From Sheuella amnicola (GTDB lineage Bacteria > Pseudomonadota > Gammaproteobacteria > Burkholderiales > Burkholderiaceae_B), in contig NZ_JAAGRN010000008.1 in the NCBI RefSeq assembly GCF_010499255.1, positions 62,001 to 126,000 on the forward strand: a DNA stretch of 64,000 bases, read 5' to 3'. Under the pieces are notes generated by a model that made no database searches, was not told the origin of the DNA, and was given only the letters and a program-made list of their open reading frames with translations. A program made the position numbers and the translations under genes. This document shows positions 56,321 to 64,000 of this stretch, one piece after another (position 1 is the first letter of the stretch; each line of letters starts with the position of its first letter).

Positions 56321-57454
56321 ATGAAAACTAAATTATTTTCGTTAGGCGCTGCGGCTGCACTCATTGCACTGGGCATCAATGCGCATGCCGCGGATCCGAT
56401 CAAAATCGGCATGATGGCCGAGACGACGGGACCAAATGCCGAGGCCGGCATCTATCAGGTTAACGGCGCCAAAATGGCCATCGAGGAAGTCAATGCAGCA
56501 GGAGGCGTGCTCGGACGTCCACTCGAATTAAAAACTGAAGACAATCAGAGTACAAATCCCGGCTCCGTGCTTGCGATTTCAAAACTGACCAGCGGTGGCG
56601 ATATCGCTGCGCTCATCGGATCAGTTCGCAGTACGCAAATCCAGGCCGTATCACCCACCGTTAAAAAAGCAGGTCTGCCGATGATTGTCGGCGGCACCGA
56701 TCTGGGCCTGACCATGGCTGGTAATCCCTGGATATTCCGCGCGCGTCCTAACGACGGCTACTCGGCTAAAGTGATCGCCGACTATGGCGTCAACACTCTG
56801 AAGCTCAAGAAATGGGCGATTGTCCACTCGACCGATGCATTCGGCAATGGCGGCAAGAACAATCTGGTTGAAGCACTCAAGGCCATGGGCATCACCCCGG
56901 TCACGATTCAAGGGTTCACCAGCAACTCGCAAGACTTCACTCCGATCGTGCTGGCCATCAAACAGTCCGGTGCGGATATCGTATCAAGCTATATCGCCAA
57001 CTCGACCGATGTGGGCATTTTCGCTAAACAGTTAAGACAGCTCGGTGTGTCGGCCATCTGGGTTGGATCGCCATCACTGTCGACCGATACCGCCATGAAA
57101 CTCGCGGGTGATGCGCTTCACGGCACCTACTCGATTGCGGATTACGCGGTCGATTCAAGCCCTGTGACTAAAGAATATGCCGATAAATATAAAGCCAAAT
57201 ACAAAGTCGAAGCCGACTTGTATTCAGCTTGGGCATACGACGCAGTGAAGCTCTACGCCATGGCAATCAATAACGCCAAGAGCACCAAGCCAGACGCGAT
57301 CAAAGCGGCATTGCATGCCATTCAAGGATACAAGGGTGTAGAAGGCACCTACAATTTTGACAAGAATGGCGATGGCTTGCATGGCTACAACATTGTCAAA
57401 AACGTAGGCGGCAAGATTGTGTTTGACAAACACATCGATTTTTCCAAGAAATAA
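56321..57454 (+). CDS. ABC transporter substrate-binding protein (LivK/LivJ type)
   Basis: This 377-residue periplasmic receptor has a signal peptide (KTKLFSLGAAAALIALGINAHA, cleavage before ADPI). The type I periplasmic fold follows: PIKIGMMAETTGPNAEAG, GAKMAIEEVNAAGGVLGRPLEL and LIGSVRSTQIQAVSPTVKKAGLP. AGGAG lies eight bases before the ATG at 56321. It is the last gene of the Liv operon and is followed by two hairpins. The ligand cannot be read. The neighbouring hydrolases and Mo hydroxylase suggest an amide or N-heterocycle rather than leucine, as inference. Confidence 0.92.
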   Translation: MKTKLFSLGAAAALIALGINAHAADPIKIGMMAETTGPNAEAGIYQVNGAKMAIEEVNAAGGVLGRPLELKTEDNQSTNPGSVLAISKLTSGGDIAALIGSVRSTQIQAVSPTVKKAGLPMIVGGTDLGLTMAGNPWIFRARPNDGYSAKVIADYGVNTLKLKKWAIVHSTDAFGNGGKNNLVEALKAMGITPVTIQGFTSNSQDFTPIVLAIKQSGADIVSSYIANSTDVGIFAKQLRQLGVSAIWVGSPSLSTDTAMKLAGDALHGTYSIADYAVDSSPVTKEYADKYKAKYKVEADLYSAWAYDAVKLYAMAINNAKSTKPDAIKAALHAIQGYKGVEGTYNFDKNGDGLHGYNIVKNVGGKIVFDKHIDFSKK

Positions 57455-57461
57455 GCATCAT

Positions 57462-57488
57462 GAATCAGGCGGTTTGACTGCCTGATTC
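57462..57488 (+). terminator. First hairpin after the Liv operon
   Basis: GAATCAGGC and GCCTGATTC form a 9-bp stem, starting eight bases after the stop. Only TTC follows, so it is probably weak or acts with the next hairpin. Confidence 0.5.
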
Positions 57489-57496
57489 TTCAAACG

Positions 57497-57536
57497 AATG
57501 GCCCGTGATTCATAATGAATCACGGGCCATTTTTTG
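57497..57536 (+). terminator. Main terminator of the Liv operon
   Basis: A long palindrome (57497-57513 with 57515-57531) is followed by TTTTT. On its left lies GAATCAGGC-type hairpin sequence. It separates the operon from the convergent MoaD-like gene. Confidence 0.85.
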
Positions 57537-57567
57537 TTCCAGCCGTTGGATTGTCCGATTGCTTTTA

Positions 57568-57843
57568 TTAACCCGCTTCGATTCGGGGAATAAAAAACAC
57601 TTCACTTCCGGGAGGAACGGGTTCGGTATACACCACTTCGTGAATCACGCCGTTAATCGCGATGTTGGCATTTTCTTCCAGCGCTTCGCCCATTCCCGGA
57701 TACATCTTATCCATGGCGTTGAGAACACCGCGCACGCTTTTCGCGTGAACGGTGAACTCTTTGACCCCGTTAGTCCACGCCCGGCTAAAACCGCCTAGCA
57801 GTACGACCCGGATCGAACTTTCGGGGACAGACTCAACGACCAT
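57568..57843 (-). CDS. MoaD/ThiS-like ubiquitin-fold protein of the Mo hydroxylase operon
   Basis: The 91-residue product (from the ATG at 57843; 57852 is also possible) has a beta-grasp pattern: SIRVVLLGGFSRAW, then KEFTVHAKSVRGVLNAMDKMYP, then NIAINGVIHE, and ends PPGSEVFFIPRIEAG. The EVFFIP tail matches MoaD/ThiS, whose C-terminus is Gly-Gly for thiocarboxylation. Here it is Ala-Gly. It overlaps the Mo-subunit stop by 11 bases, so it is coupled to it. It may be a sulfur carrier or scaffold for maturing the molybdenum cofactor of this enzyme, but activation in the usual way is uncertain. Confidence 0.72.
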   Translation of the reverse strand: MVVESVPESSIRVVLLGGFSRAWTNGVKEFTVHAKSVRGVLNAMDKMYPGMGEALEENANIAINGVIHEVVYTEPVPPGSEVFFIPRIEAG

Positions 57844-60118
57844 TATGCGCATCGATCGCGGCAAGCACCCGTGGCGGCGACATAGGCAGCTCGGTCAGGC
57901 GACAACCCGTTGCGGCCTTGATCGCATTGGCGATCGCAGCCATGGGCGGAACGATGTTAGCCTCACCAACTCCTTTGACACCATAAGGGTGATTCGGGTT
58001 AGGCACTTCAACAATCAGCGCTTCGATCATGGGAAGGTCGGAGGCAACCGGAATCCTGTAATCCAGGAAACCTGCGTTGGCCAGACGGCCATTCTTGTCG
58101 TATATATATTCCTCGTTCAGAGCCCAACCGATACCTTGCGCGACGCCACCGTGTATCTGCCCCTGAACATACTTGGGATGAATCGCACGACCCACATCCT
58201 GTGCGCAGACGATACGAAGAATCTTGACAGCACCGGTTTCAGGATCCACTTCGACATCGGCGAACTGGGACGCGAATCCCGGTGCCATACCGCTTGCGTT
58301 AATGGAAGCTTCAACGCCGATCGGTCCACCCGTCACGGCCTTTTTAGCCGCAATTTCCTTGAGCGAGAGTGGAGCGAAATCACCAACACTCTTGTCTGCC
58401 GGCTTGGCATATCCATCTTCCCAGATCACACCGGTCACATCCACATCCCACATGAGTGCGGCACGCAAACGTAATTCATCAATAATCTTCTCGCAAGCTT
58501 CCACGACCACCTTACCGGTGGCAAATGTCACACGAGAGCCGCCCGTCACATGGTTGTACCCGATCGTTGCCGTGTCAGCCACAGTCGATCGCACATCTTC
58601 GTAATTGATGCCCAGTGTTTCGGCAGCCATCAATGCCATCGACGCGCGCGAACCACCAACGTCCATACTGCCTGTGGCGATCGCTACCGATCCATCTTCG
58701 TTGATGTGTACGCTGGCTGTCGACTCGCCACCGCCATTGAACCAATAACCGGAAGCAACGCCACGCCCCTGATTCTTGCCCAATGGCTTGTTGTATTCGG
58801 GATGGTCGAGCAACGCCTTAAGTGTTTCGGCATAACCATCGTGGGAATGCTTCGGTCCCCATGATGTGGGCGAACCGGCCTTGACAGCATTTTTAAGTCG
58901 CAATTTGATCGGATCCATTCCGATCTTGTGCGCCAGCACATCAAGCACGCTTTCCACGGCGAAAGCCGAAATAGGCGATCCCGGAGCACGATAAGCGGCA
59001 GATTTAGGACGATTACAAACGACGTCGTATCCTACTGAACGCACATTGGGGATTTCATAAGGCGCAAACGAACACATTGTTGCGTTAATTACCGGGGACC
59101 CCGGGAATGCACCAGCCTGAAACTTGAACAAACCGTCAGCAGCGACAATAGTGCCGTCCTTCTTGACGCCGATTTTGACCGTCATGGATGCACCCGAAGT
59201 CGGACCGGTAGCCTTGAATACATCCTCTCGCGACATCTGCAATTTAACGGGGTGACCGGCGCGACGAGAAAGTTCGAGGGCAATCGGTTCGACATACACC
59301 ACCGTCTTGCCGCCAAATCCACCACCAATCTCGGCAGGATGGACCAGCAAATTAGCCAGGTTGATGTTCAGCAACTTTGCGGTGTAACCGCGCACGACAA
59401 AATGACCTTGACTCGATGACCACAGCTCGGCCTGGCCATCCGCTCCGTAGCGAGCTAAACAAGCATGTGGTTCGATATAGCCTTGGTGAACAGGCGCGGT
59501 CTTGAAACTCATCTCGACGATTTCATCGGCTGACGCAAAACCTGCGGCAAGATCACCGATCGAAAACTCTGTGCGCTTGGCGATGTTGGAGGGTTTAGTT
59601 GGTACAGGCTCGACGTCACGCGTGATCATGTCGGGAAAGAGCAAAGGCGCGTTTTCTGCCATGGCTTCATCCACATCGATCACATGCGGCAACACCTCGT
59701 AATCGACTTCGATCAACCCAAGGGCCTGCTCGGCAATCTCTTGCGTGGTCGCGGCAACCGCAGCAACAGCATGTCCCTCATACAACACCTTTTCGCGTGC
59801 AAGAATGTTGCGAGTCATGTGCCAGTAATTGACGGCTACACGATCTGGTCCCTGATAACCGAATTTTTGCTCAGGCAAATCCGGGCCGGTGATGATGCAC
59901 TTCACGCCGGGCAAAGCCAACGCCTTGGCGGTATTGATCGAGCGAATATTGGCGTGAGCGTGGGGTGAACGCAAGACCTTGGCCCACAACATGCCAGGCA
60001 ATGAATAGTCCGCACCATACTGTGCAAGACCGGTCACTTTGGGCACACCATCCGGACGAATCGGACTGGTTCCAACAACTTTCAACTTCTTGGCGACGTT
60101 TTTGGTTTGTGTCAGCAT
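57833..60118 (-). CDS. Molybdenum hydroxylase large subunit (xanthine dehydrogenase/CoxL family)
   Basis: The 761-residue molybdopterin-binding subunit has GKVTGLAQYGADY-type start (PKVTGLAQYGADYSLPG), EIGGGFGGK and AYRAPGSP in the Mo site, and the catalytic Glu in GVKGVGEANIVPP. It lacks the CSFR loop of CO dehydrogenases, so it is a hydroxylase for an aromatic, N-heterocyclic or aldehyde substrate. Small and medium subunits precede it, and the three genes lie almost end to end (3 bp from coxS). The substrate is unknown. Xanthine is unlikely to be certain without comparison. Confidence 0.9.
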   Translation of the reverse strand: MLTQTKNVAKKLKVVGTSPIRPDGVPKVTGLAQYGADYSLPGMLWAKVLRSPHAHANIRSINTAKALALPGVKCIITGPDLPEQKFGYQGPDRVAVNYWHMTRNILAREKVLYEGHAVAAVAATTQEIAEQALGLIEVDYEVLPHVIDVDEAMAENAPLLFPDMITRDVEPVPTKPSNIAKRTEFSIGDLAAGFASADEIVEMSFKTAPVHQGYIEPHACLARYGADGQAELWSSSQGHFVVRGYTAKLLNINLANLLVHPAEIGGGFGGKTVVYVEPIALELSRRAGHPVKLQMSREDVFKATGPTSGASMTVKIGVKKDGTIVAADGLFKFQAGAFPGSPVINATMCSFAPYEIPNVRSVGYDVVCNRPKSAAYRAPGSPISAFAVESVLDVLAHKIGMDPIKLRLKNAVKAGSPTSWGPKHSHDGYAETLKALLDHPEYNKPLGKNQGRGVASGYWFNGGGESTASVHINEDGSVAIATGSMDVGGSRASMALMAAETLGINYEDVRSTVADTATIGYNHVTGGSRVTFATGKVVVEACEKIIDELRLRAALMWDVDVTGVIWEDGYAKPADKSVGDFAPLSLKEIAAKKAVTGGPIGVEASINASGMAPGFASQFADVEVDPETGAVKILRIVCAQDVGRAIHPKYVQGQIHGGVAQGIGWALNEEYIYDKNGRLANAGFLDYRIPVASDLPMIEALIVEVPNPNHPYGVKGVGEANIVPPMAAIANAIKAATGCRLTELPMSPPRVLAAIDAHNGR

Positions 60119-60120
60119 GA

Positions 60121-60597
60121 TCAGGCTCCGCGCATTTCGCGAGCGGCATCCAGTACCGCTTCAATGATCTTGTTGTATCCCGTGCAGCGGCACAGGTTTC
60201 CGGCCAACCAGAAGCGAACCTCTTCTTCGGTCGGATCGGGATTGCGCTCAAGCAGCGCACGAGCAGCAATCAAGACACCTGGCGTGCAGATACCGCACTG
60301 TAGCGCGGCATGCTCGAGAAACTTCTGCTGCAAAACATGCAATTCCGTACCGTTGGACATACCTTCGATCGTCTCGATTTTCTTGCCTTCGGCTTCGACG
60401 CCAAGCACAAGACAGGAACAAACCAAACGACCATCGATCGTGACACTACACGCGCCGCAATCACCGGTTGCACACCCCTCTTTCGTGCCGGTCATGTTCA
60501 GATCATTGCGCAAGACGTTTAAGAGCGTATCTTTGTTGTCGCACAGAAACTCAACGGCGTTGCCATTGATAGTGGTAGTAACGTGTTGCTTAGACAT
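60121..60597 (-). CDS. Molybdenum hydroxylase [2Fe-2S] small subunit (CoxS family)
   Basis: This 158-residue electron-transfer subunit binds two [2Fe-2S] clusters. The plant-type cluster ligands are in GCATGDCGACSV and the following VCSC, and the second cluster uses CGICTPG and CRCTGY. The N-terminus begins KQHVTTTINGNAVEF. Its ATG follows the medium-subunit TAA directly (TAAATG). It passes electrons from the Mo centre to FAD in the medium subunit. Confidence 0.95.
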   Translation of the reverse strand: MSKQHVTTTINGNAVEFLCDNKDTLLNVLRNDLNMTGTKEGCATGDCGACSVTIDGRLVCSCLVLGVEAEGKKIETIEGMSNGTELHVLQQKFLEHAALQCGICTPGVLIAARALLERNPDPTEEEVRFWLAGNLCRCTGYNKIIEAVLDAAREMRGA

Positions 60598-61470
60598 TTA
60601 TTTGTTCCCCCGGGCACGGTTCAGTGCCACAACAGCCGCACGGCGAGCCAGCACACCAGCAATTTTGATACGGAACACTTTGGTTCCTCGTTTGTCATCG
60701 ATAGGACGTGCAGCGGCACTCGCAGCAGCTGCCAGCTTATCCAGTGCAGCTTCATCCACAGTCGTTCCGATCAGCGCTGCAGCTGCCTCGGGGACCAGCA
60801 GCGCCTTTTCAGCCACTGCACCCAGCGCGACGCGCGCGGCAGTGCAAACTCCCTTCTCGTCGAGCGTCAGATTGATGCCAACTCCCACCACCGCGATATC
60901 CATCTCAGATCGCGGCGTAAAGCGCATATACGCATCACCCGAGCGAGCGGGACGTTTGGGCAAATAAAATGAAGCAACCAATTCACCCTTTGCCAGCGAA
61001 GTCTTGCCGGGACCGGTTGTAATTTGCTCAACCGGAATATCGCGACGCCCGTTGGGCCCCACAACCGTTGCCACTGCACCAGCCGCAATCATGGCTGGTA
61101 CCGTATCAGCCGCAGGTGAAGCATTGCAAAGGTTGCCACCCACCGAGGCACGCCCGCGCACCTGAACGGACCCCACCAGGTTGACGCCATCGATCACGCC
61201 CGGCCAGGTGCTTGCAAATTCCTTGTTTTCGACCAGCGACATGCATGGGACGGCGGCACCAAATCGATAGCCGCCGTTTTCAATCTTCACGGAGGTCATT
61301 TCGTCAATGCCTTTGACATTGACAAGCAACTCAGGCTTGACAACTGCCGCACGCATCTGGATTAGTATGTCAGTCCCTCCGGAAAGCACTTTTGCAAGCC
61401 CCGATGAACCTGCTAGCAGTGCTGCGGCTGCCTCAGCTGTTGTGGGCGATTCAAAACGCATATTGCTCAT
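60598..61470 (-). CDS. Molybdenum hydroxylase FAD-binding medium subunit (CoxM family)
   Basis: This 290-residue FAD subunit has the two family FAD motifs: VLSGGTDILIQMRA near residue 36 and VGGNLCNASPAADTVPAM near residue 111, plus AVPCMSLVEN. It is the first gene of coxM-coxS-coxL-moaD-like. GGAAG lies six bases before the ATG at 61470. A palindrome 50 bp upstream could be the operator. Confidence 0.94.
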   Translation of the reverse strand: MSNMRFESPTTAEAAAALLAGSSGLAKVLSGGTDILIQMRAAVVKPELLVNVKGIDEMTSVKIENGGYRFGAAVPCMSLVENKEFASTWPGVIDGVNLVGSVQVRGRASVGGNLCNASPAADTVPAMIAAGAVATVVGPNGRRDIPVEQITTGPGKTSLAKGELVASFYLPKRPARSGDAYMRFTPRSEMDIAVVGVGINLTLDEKGVCTAARVALGAVAEKALLVPEAAAALIGTTVDEAALDKLAAAASAAARPIDDKRGTKVFRIKIAGVLARRAAVVALNRARGNK

Positions 61471-61802
61471 CTCTCTTCCCTAATCATTTTTTTTGTCTAA
61501 CTCCATTCATAACCGACGGATAGAACCATTCTATTCTATATACAAAACAACCAAATATGCTTGATGCGGCTCACCTTTTTCGCTCAATTCCACTGAGATT
61601 CGGGCCAAAATCCCACAAGTTGATTTCTCATTGGAAGATATCCAGGCATTTTTTATTCAAGCAATTGAAAAAATTGATTTTTTTCAATCGGTTCATGTTA
61701 ATCTAAGCCAAATGTCGTACTACCGTGATTAGCTATTTAAATTAATTACTTTCTCGCTGTATTTTTTAGCCAGACCTACCTCCCAATTTAAAGGAAATAC
61801 TC
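61471..61802. other. Divergent intergenic region with a candidate operator
   Basis: This 332-bp AT-rich region lies between the Mo hydroxylase operon and the DUF697 gene. It contains ATAGAA-CCA-TTCTAT at 61520-61534 and an A/T-rich hairpin (61664-61673 with 61679-61688, loop TTGA). No ORF of note is seen. Confidence 0.6.
61520..61534. promoter_or_regulatory. Perfect 6-3-6 palindrome before the Mo hydroxylase operon
   Basis: ATAGAA-CCA-TTCTAT overlaps a TAGAAT that could be the leftward -10 hexamer, about 50 bp before coxM. It is a candidate repressor site. The neighbouring 11-mer TCTATTCTATA (61530-61540) recurs at 28464-28474 before the citE-like gene. Confidence 0.4.
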
Positions 61803-62330
61803 ATGTCTGACTCGACAATCGACGTCACCGCAGTTGAAATTGAGAAAACTCCGGTTGATGCCCAAGCCCAATTGGCAAAAGCCAAAGAAATCGTCAAAAA
61901 CAACGTCGCTTGGTCGGCAGGCGCCGGATTGATTCCAGTTCCCGGCTTTGACTTGGTCGCCATCACCGGCGTGCAGCTCAAAATGATCAATGAATTGTGC
62001 CTGGCATATGACGTTCCTTTCAACAAATCGCTGGCGCGTCCCATTGTGATTAGTCTGATCAGCAGTCTGGGTGCGGGTATGCTCGCTCCGGTACTGGCAT
62101 CCACTACGATGAAAGTCGTCCCAGGTATCGGCTTGTTGCTTGCTGGCACTGCGTTGGCAGCCACGTCTGCCGGCATTACTTACGCAGTTGGCAACATGTT
62201 CACGGACCACTTCAGTTGCGGTGGCACCCTTGAAAACTTCAACCTCATCAACGGTTGCAGCACATTCAAGTGCAAAGTCAAAGAAGGCATGAAAGAAACT
62301 CAGGCCGTAAAAGAAGCGGCTGCAGCATAA
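61803..62330 (+). CDS. DUF697 (YcjF-like) membrane protein
   Basis: The 175-residue protein shows the DUF697 pattern: AGLIPVPGFDLVAITGVQLKMINELCLAYDVPF, then two hydrophobic segments (ISLISSLGAGMLAPVLA; VVPGIGLLLAGTALAATSAGITYAVG), then FTDHFSCGGTLENFN. It probably spans the inner membrane twice. Function is unknown; related proteins occur in a variety of cell-envelope and stress settings. AAAGGAAA lies before the ATG. The C-terminus has three cysteines not common in the family (two in NGCSTFKCK). It is a single gene with its own terminator. Confidence 0.85.
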   Translation: MSDSTIDVTAVEIEKTPVDAQAQLAKAKEIVKNNVAWSAGAGLIPVPGFDLVAITGVQLKMINELCLAYDVPFNKSLARPIVISLISSLGAGMLAPVLASTTMKVVPGIGLLLAGTALAATSAGITYAVGNMFTDHFSCGGTLENFNLINGCSTFKCKVKEGMKETQAVKEAAAA

Positions 62331-62360
62331 AGATTGCTGCTTTAAATCGTTTTTTAGTTT

Positions 62361-62394
62361 AAAAAAGCATGACTTTCGAGTCATGCTTTTTTTT
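62361..62394 (+). terminator. Terminator after the DUF697 gene
   Basis: AAAAAAGCATGACT and AGTCATGCTTTTTT pair perfectly (14 bp) around a TTCG tetraloop, followed by T residues. The tetraloop hairpin is very stable. Confidence 0.93.
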
Positions 62395-62420
62395 ACCCCG
62401 TCACATCAAGGCCCTTAGCA

Positions 62421-63257
62421 ATGATTGAGAAGATCGAACTGCAGTACAACCCCAGAACAACAGTACCGGACGTCGATATTTACATACGTCGCGGCGAGGA
62501 GCAAAGCGAAACGGCGCGCAAACGCTACCCTTTCGAAAGCGATGTCAGATACGGCAAGGGACCATTAGCCGATCTGGATTTCTTTCCTTCCGTTAAACGC
62601 GGTAGTCCCTTGGCCATTTTCATTCACGGTGGTTACTGGCGCGGACGAGACAAAAAAGATTACACCTTTGTGGCCAACGGATTGATGCCATCGGGTTGTG
62701 CCGTAGCGGTGATGAATTACGATCTGTGCCCGAAAGTCGAGTTGCCCGACATCGTGCTGCAAATTAAAGAAGGCCTTGAGTGGATCGCCGCCCAGGCCGA
62801 TGCCTGGGGTTTTGATGCAAAGAACATTTTCGTATTCGGTCACTCCGCCGGCGCGCATCTGATTGCCGCTGTTCTGGCTCAGACAGGTCAACCCTATCAA
62901 CTGGCCCCGGGCATCATCAAGAAAGCCTATCTGCTCAGTGGCGTCTACAATGTCGAGCCGGTGTTGCACATCAGCGTGAATGAGGAGGTCAAACTCAGGC
63001 CTGATCAAGTACAGGCAATGAGTCCGATCAACTACAAATTCGATCCGAGCATCGATTATGAAGTAATTGTCGGTGGTGCCGAACCGCGCGACTGGATCGG
63101 TGAGTCAAAAAATATGGCCGACCACCTCAAGCGCCAAGGCTGTAAGGTGGGGCTCCATATTCTTGAAAATCTCAATCATTATTCGCTGATGTTCGAACTT
63201 GAAACGCCTGAAGGGTTTATTTCGAACATCATTTCGAAAGATATTTCAAAGACGTGA
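62421..63257 (+). CDS. Alpha/beta hydrolase (kynurenine formamidase-like)
   Basis: This 278-residue hydrolase has the HGGYW oxyanion motif (H69-W73) typical of arylformamidases and related esterases, nucleophile S142 in GHSAGAH, and a late His in LNHYSLMFE. The N-terminal region YNPRTTVPDVDIYIRRG also fits the group. It may hydrolyse an N-formyl, amide or ester bond in an aromatic or heterocycle pathway. It abuts the convergent Bug receptor gene with no gap. The substrate is not determined. Confidence 0.85.
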   Translation: MIEKIELQYNPRTTVPDVDIYIRRGEEQSETARKRYPFESDVRYGKGPLADLDFFPSVKRGSPLAIFIHGGYWRGRDKKDYTFVANGLMPSGCAVAVMNYDLCPKVELPDIVLQIKEGLEWIAAQADAWGFDAKNIFVFGHSAGAHLIAAVLAQTGQPYQLAPGIIKKAYLLSGVYNVEPVLHISVNEEVKLRPDQVQAMSPINYKFDPSIDYEVIVGGAEPRDWIGESKNMADHLKRQGCKVGLHILENLNHYSLMFELETPEGFISNIISKDISKT

Positions 63258-64000
63258 TCAGGTTTTTTCGATCTTAATGTCGTTTTGCTTGATCACATCA
63301 GCAAACTGCTTGGTGATGTCTTTAAGGTATCGTTTGAAATCTTCCGTGGATCGATAATCATTTTCGACAGCGATTCGCAGGAAGATTTCAATGACGTCCT
63401 GCGATTGCATCGTCATTTTGACGGCGTCATCTAATTTGGCCACGATCTCAGCCGGGGTGCCTCGCGGCACCATCACTCCCAGCCAGGCACCTAGATCGAA
63501 CCCTGGAATACCCGCTGCCGTCGCCAAAGGTGGAATACCAGGCGTCACCACACTCCCCTTGAGTAAAGACACGCCATAAGCCTTGGCGCGCCCATCCCTC
63601 ACGAATGGCATGGTTGAAGCCGCCGTCTCCAGACAATAAGTCACGCGACCGCTCACCACATCGGTCAAAGCAGGCACGGAGCCTTTGTACGGGACATGAA
63701 CGGCTTTAAGGCCAAGTGCTGAGTTAAATGATTCTGCAATCAAATGCGCAGTTGCACCCGTACCGGACGAAGCAAAAGTGTACTTGCCGGGGTTATCCTT
63801 GATCATTTTGACAAGCTGGGCAGCGTCCTTGGCAGGAAAATCCGGCGCGGTCACCAGCACATATGGCGATAGCCCCATCATCGAGACAGGCACCAAATCA
63901 GCATCCGGGTTATATGCGGTGGGTTGCAACAACGGACTCACAGTGACCGGCCCGCTCGATGCAGCTAAAACCGTATATCCATCACCCGGTGATTTAGCCA
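63258..64000 (-). CDS. Bug/TctC-family receptor (4), 3' part (cut by window edge)
   Basis: The minus-strand frame stays open to base 64000, so the N-terminus and signal peptide lie outside. The visible upstream residues (AKSPGDGYTVLAASSG) are the Bug family segment that precedes the ligand loop, and they continue into PLLQPTAYNPDADLVPVS, GTGATAHLIAESFNSAL and VHVPYKGSVPALTDVVSG. The GTG at 63941 is internal, not a start. The hydrolase gene is convergent with it, so a shared operon is excluded. The ligand is unknown. Confidence 0.9.
   Translation of the reverse strand, partial: AKSPGDGYTVLAASSGPVTVSPLLQPTAYNPDADLVPVSMMGLSPYVLVTAPDFPAKDAAQLVKMIKDNPGKYTFASSGTGATAHLIAESFNSALGLKAVHVPYKGSVPALTDVVSGRVTYCLETAASTMPFVRDGRAKAYGVSLLKGSVVTPGIPPLATAAGIPGFDLGAWLGVMVPRGTPAEIVAKLDDAVKMTMQSQDVIEIFLRIAVENDYRSTEDFKRYLKDITKQFADVIKQNDIKIEKT

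Overview
The window is a contiguous piece of a betaproteobacterial chromosome, most likely Burkholderiales and close to Alcaligenaceae. This is inferred from four orphan Bug/TctC-type periplasmic receptors, the rimP-nusA-infB-rbfA-truB-typA gene order, several CoA-dependent catabolic clusters and moderate GC. Coding density is high. I saw no insertion sequence, prophage, CRISPR array, rRNA or integrase gene, so this is core and metabolic chromosome rather than a mobile island.

Layout. 1-1672: 5' part of polA (minus strand) divergent from a LOG-family gene, with overlapping start codons. 1709-12789: a long leftward information-processing block (scpB, rluB, rimP, nusA, infB, rbfA, truB, typA); a promoter and an intrinsic-terminator-like hairpin lie in front of rimP. 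12867-12943: initiator tRNA-fMet, divergent from that block. 13348-22610: a fatty-acyl-CoA degradation locus (short COG0523 GTPase, enoyl-CoA hydratase, fused double acyl-CoA dehydrogenase, alpha-methylacyl-CoA racemase; divergent thiolase, FadB-like enzyme and nitroreductase). 22831-24350: two convergent TerC-family genes; one carries a yybP-ykoY (manganese) riboswitch in its leader. 24676-32481: a bidirectional dicarboxylate catabolic locus, bug-leuC/leuD-like-PEP mutase/isocitrate lyase-type lyase on one strand and citE-like-bug-caiB-amidohydrolase on the other. 32495-41898: aroG, dinB, cysI-cobA-DUF934, a carboxymuconolactone-decarboxylase-like protein, a TPR/O-GlcNAc-transferase-like protein, and a third Bug receptor. 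41982-48989: aldo/keto reductase, a truncated cyanophycin synthetase-like protein, a proline iminopeptidase, a Gly/Pro-rich secreted protein, malate synthase G. 49128-61470: M20 peptidase, N-acyl-D-amino-acid deacylase-like amidohydrolase, NIPSNAP protein, a branched-chain-type ABC importer with fused LivM-LivG, then a leftward three-subunit molybdenum hydroxylase operon ending in a MoaD/ThiS-like protein. 61803-64000: a DUF697 membrane protein, a kynurenine-formamidase-like hydrolase, and the 3' part of a fourth Bug receptor.

Functional picture. The organism appears to be an aerobic heterotroph scavenging organic acids. Bug receptors and the Liv importer supply substrates. CoA transferases, lyases, beta-oxidation enzymes and the Mo hydroxylase degrade them, and malate synthase G consumes glyoxylate. 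The most noteworthy items are the Mn riboswitch, the cyanophycin-synthetase relative with a degraded second ATP site, the two-armed dicarboxylate locus, the double acyl-CoA dehydrogenase with a racemase, and the ubiquitin-like protein of the Mo hydroxylase operon. No clearly unprecedented defence or mobile system was found.
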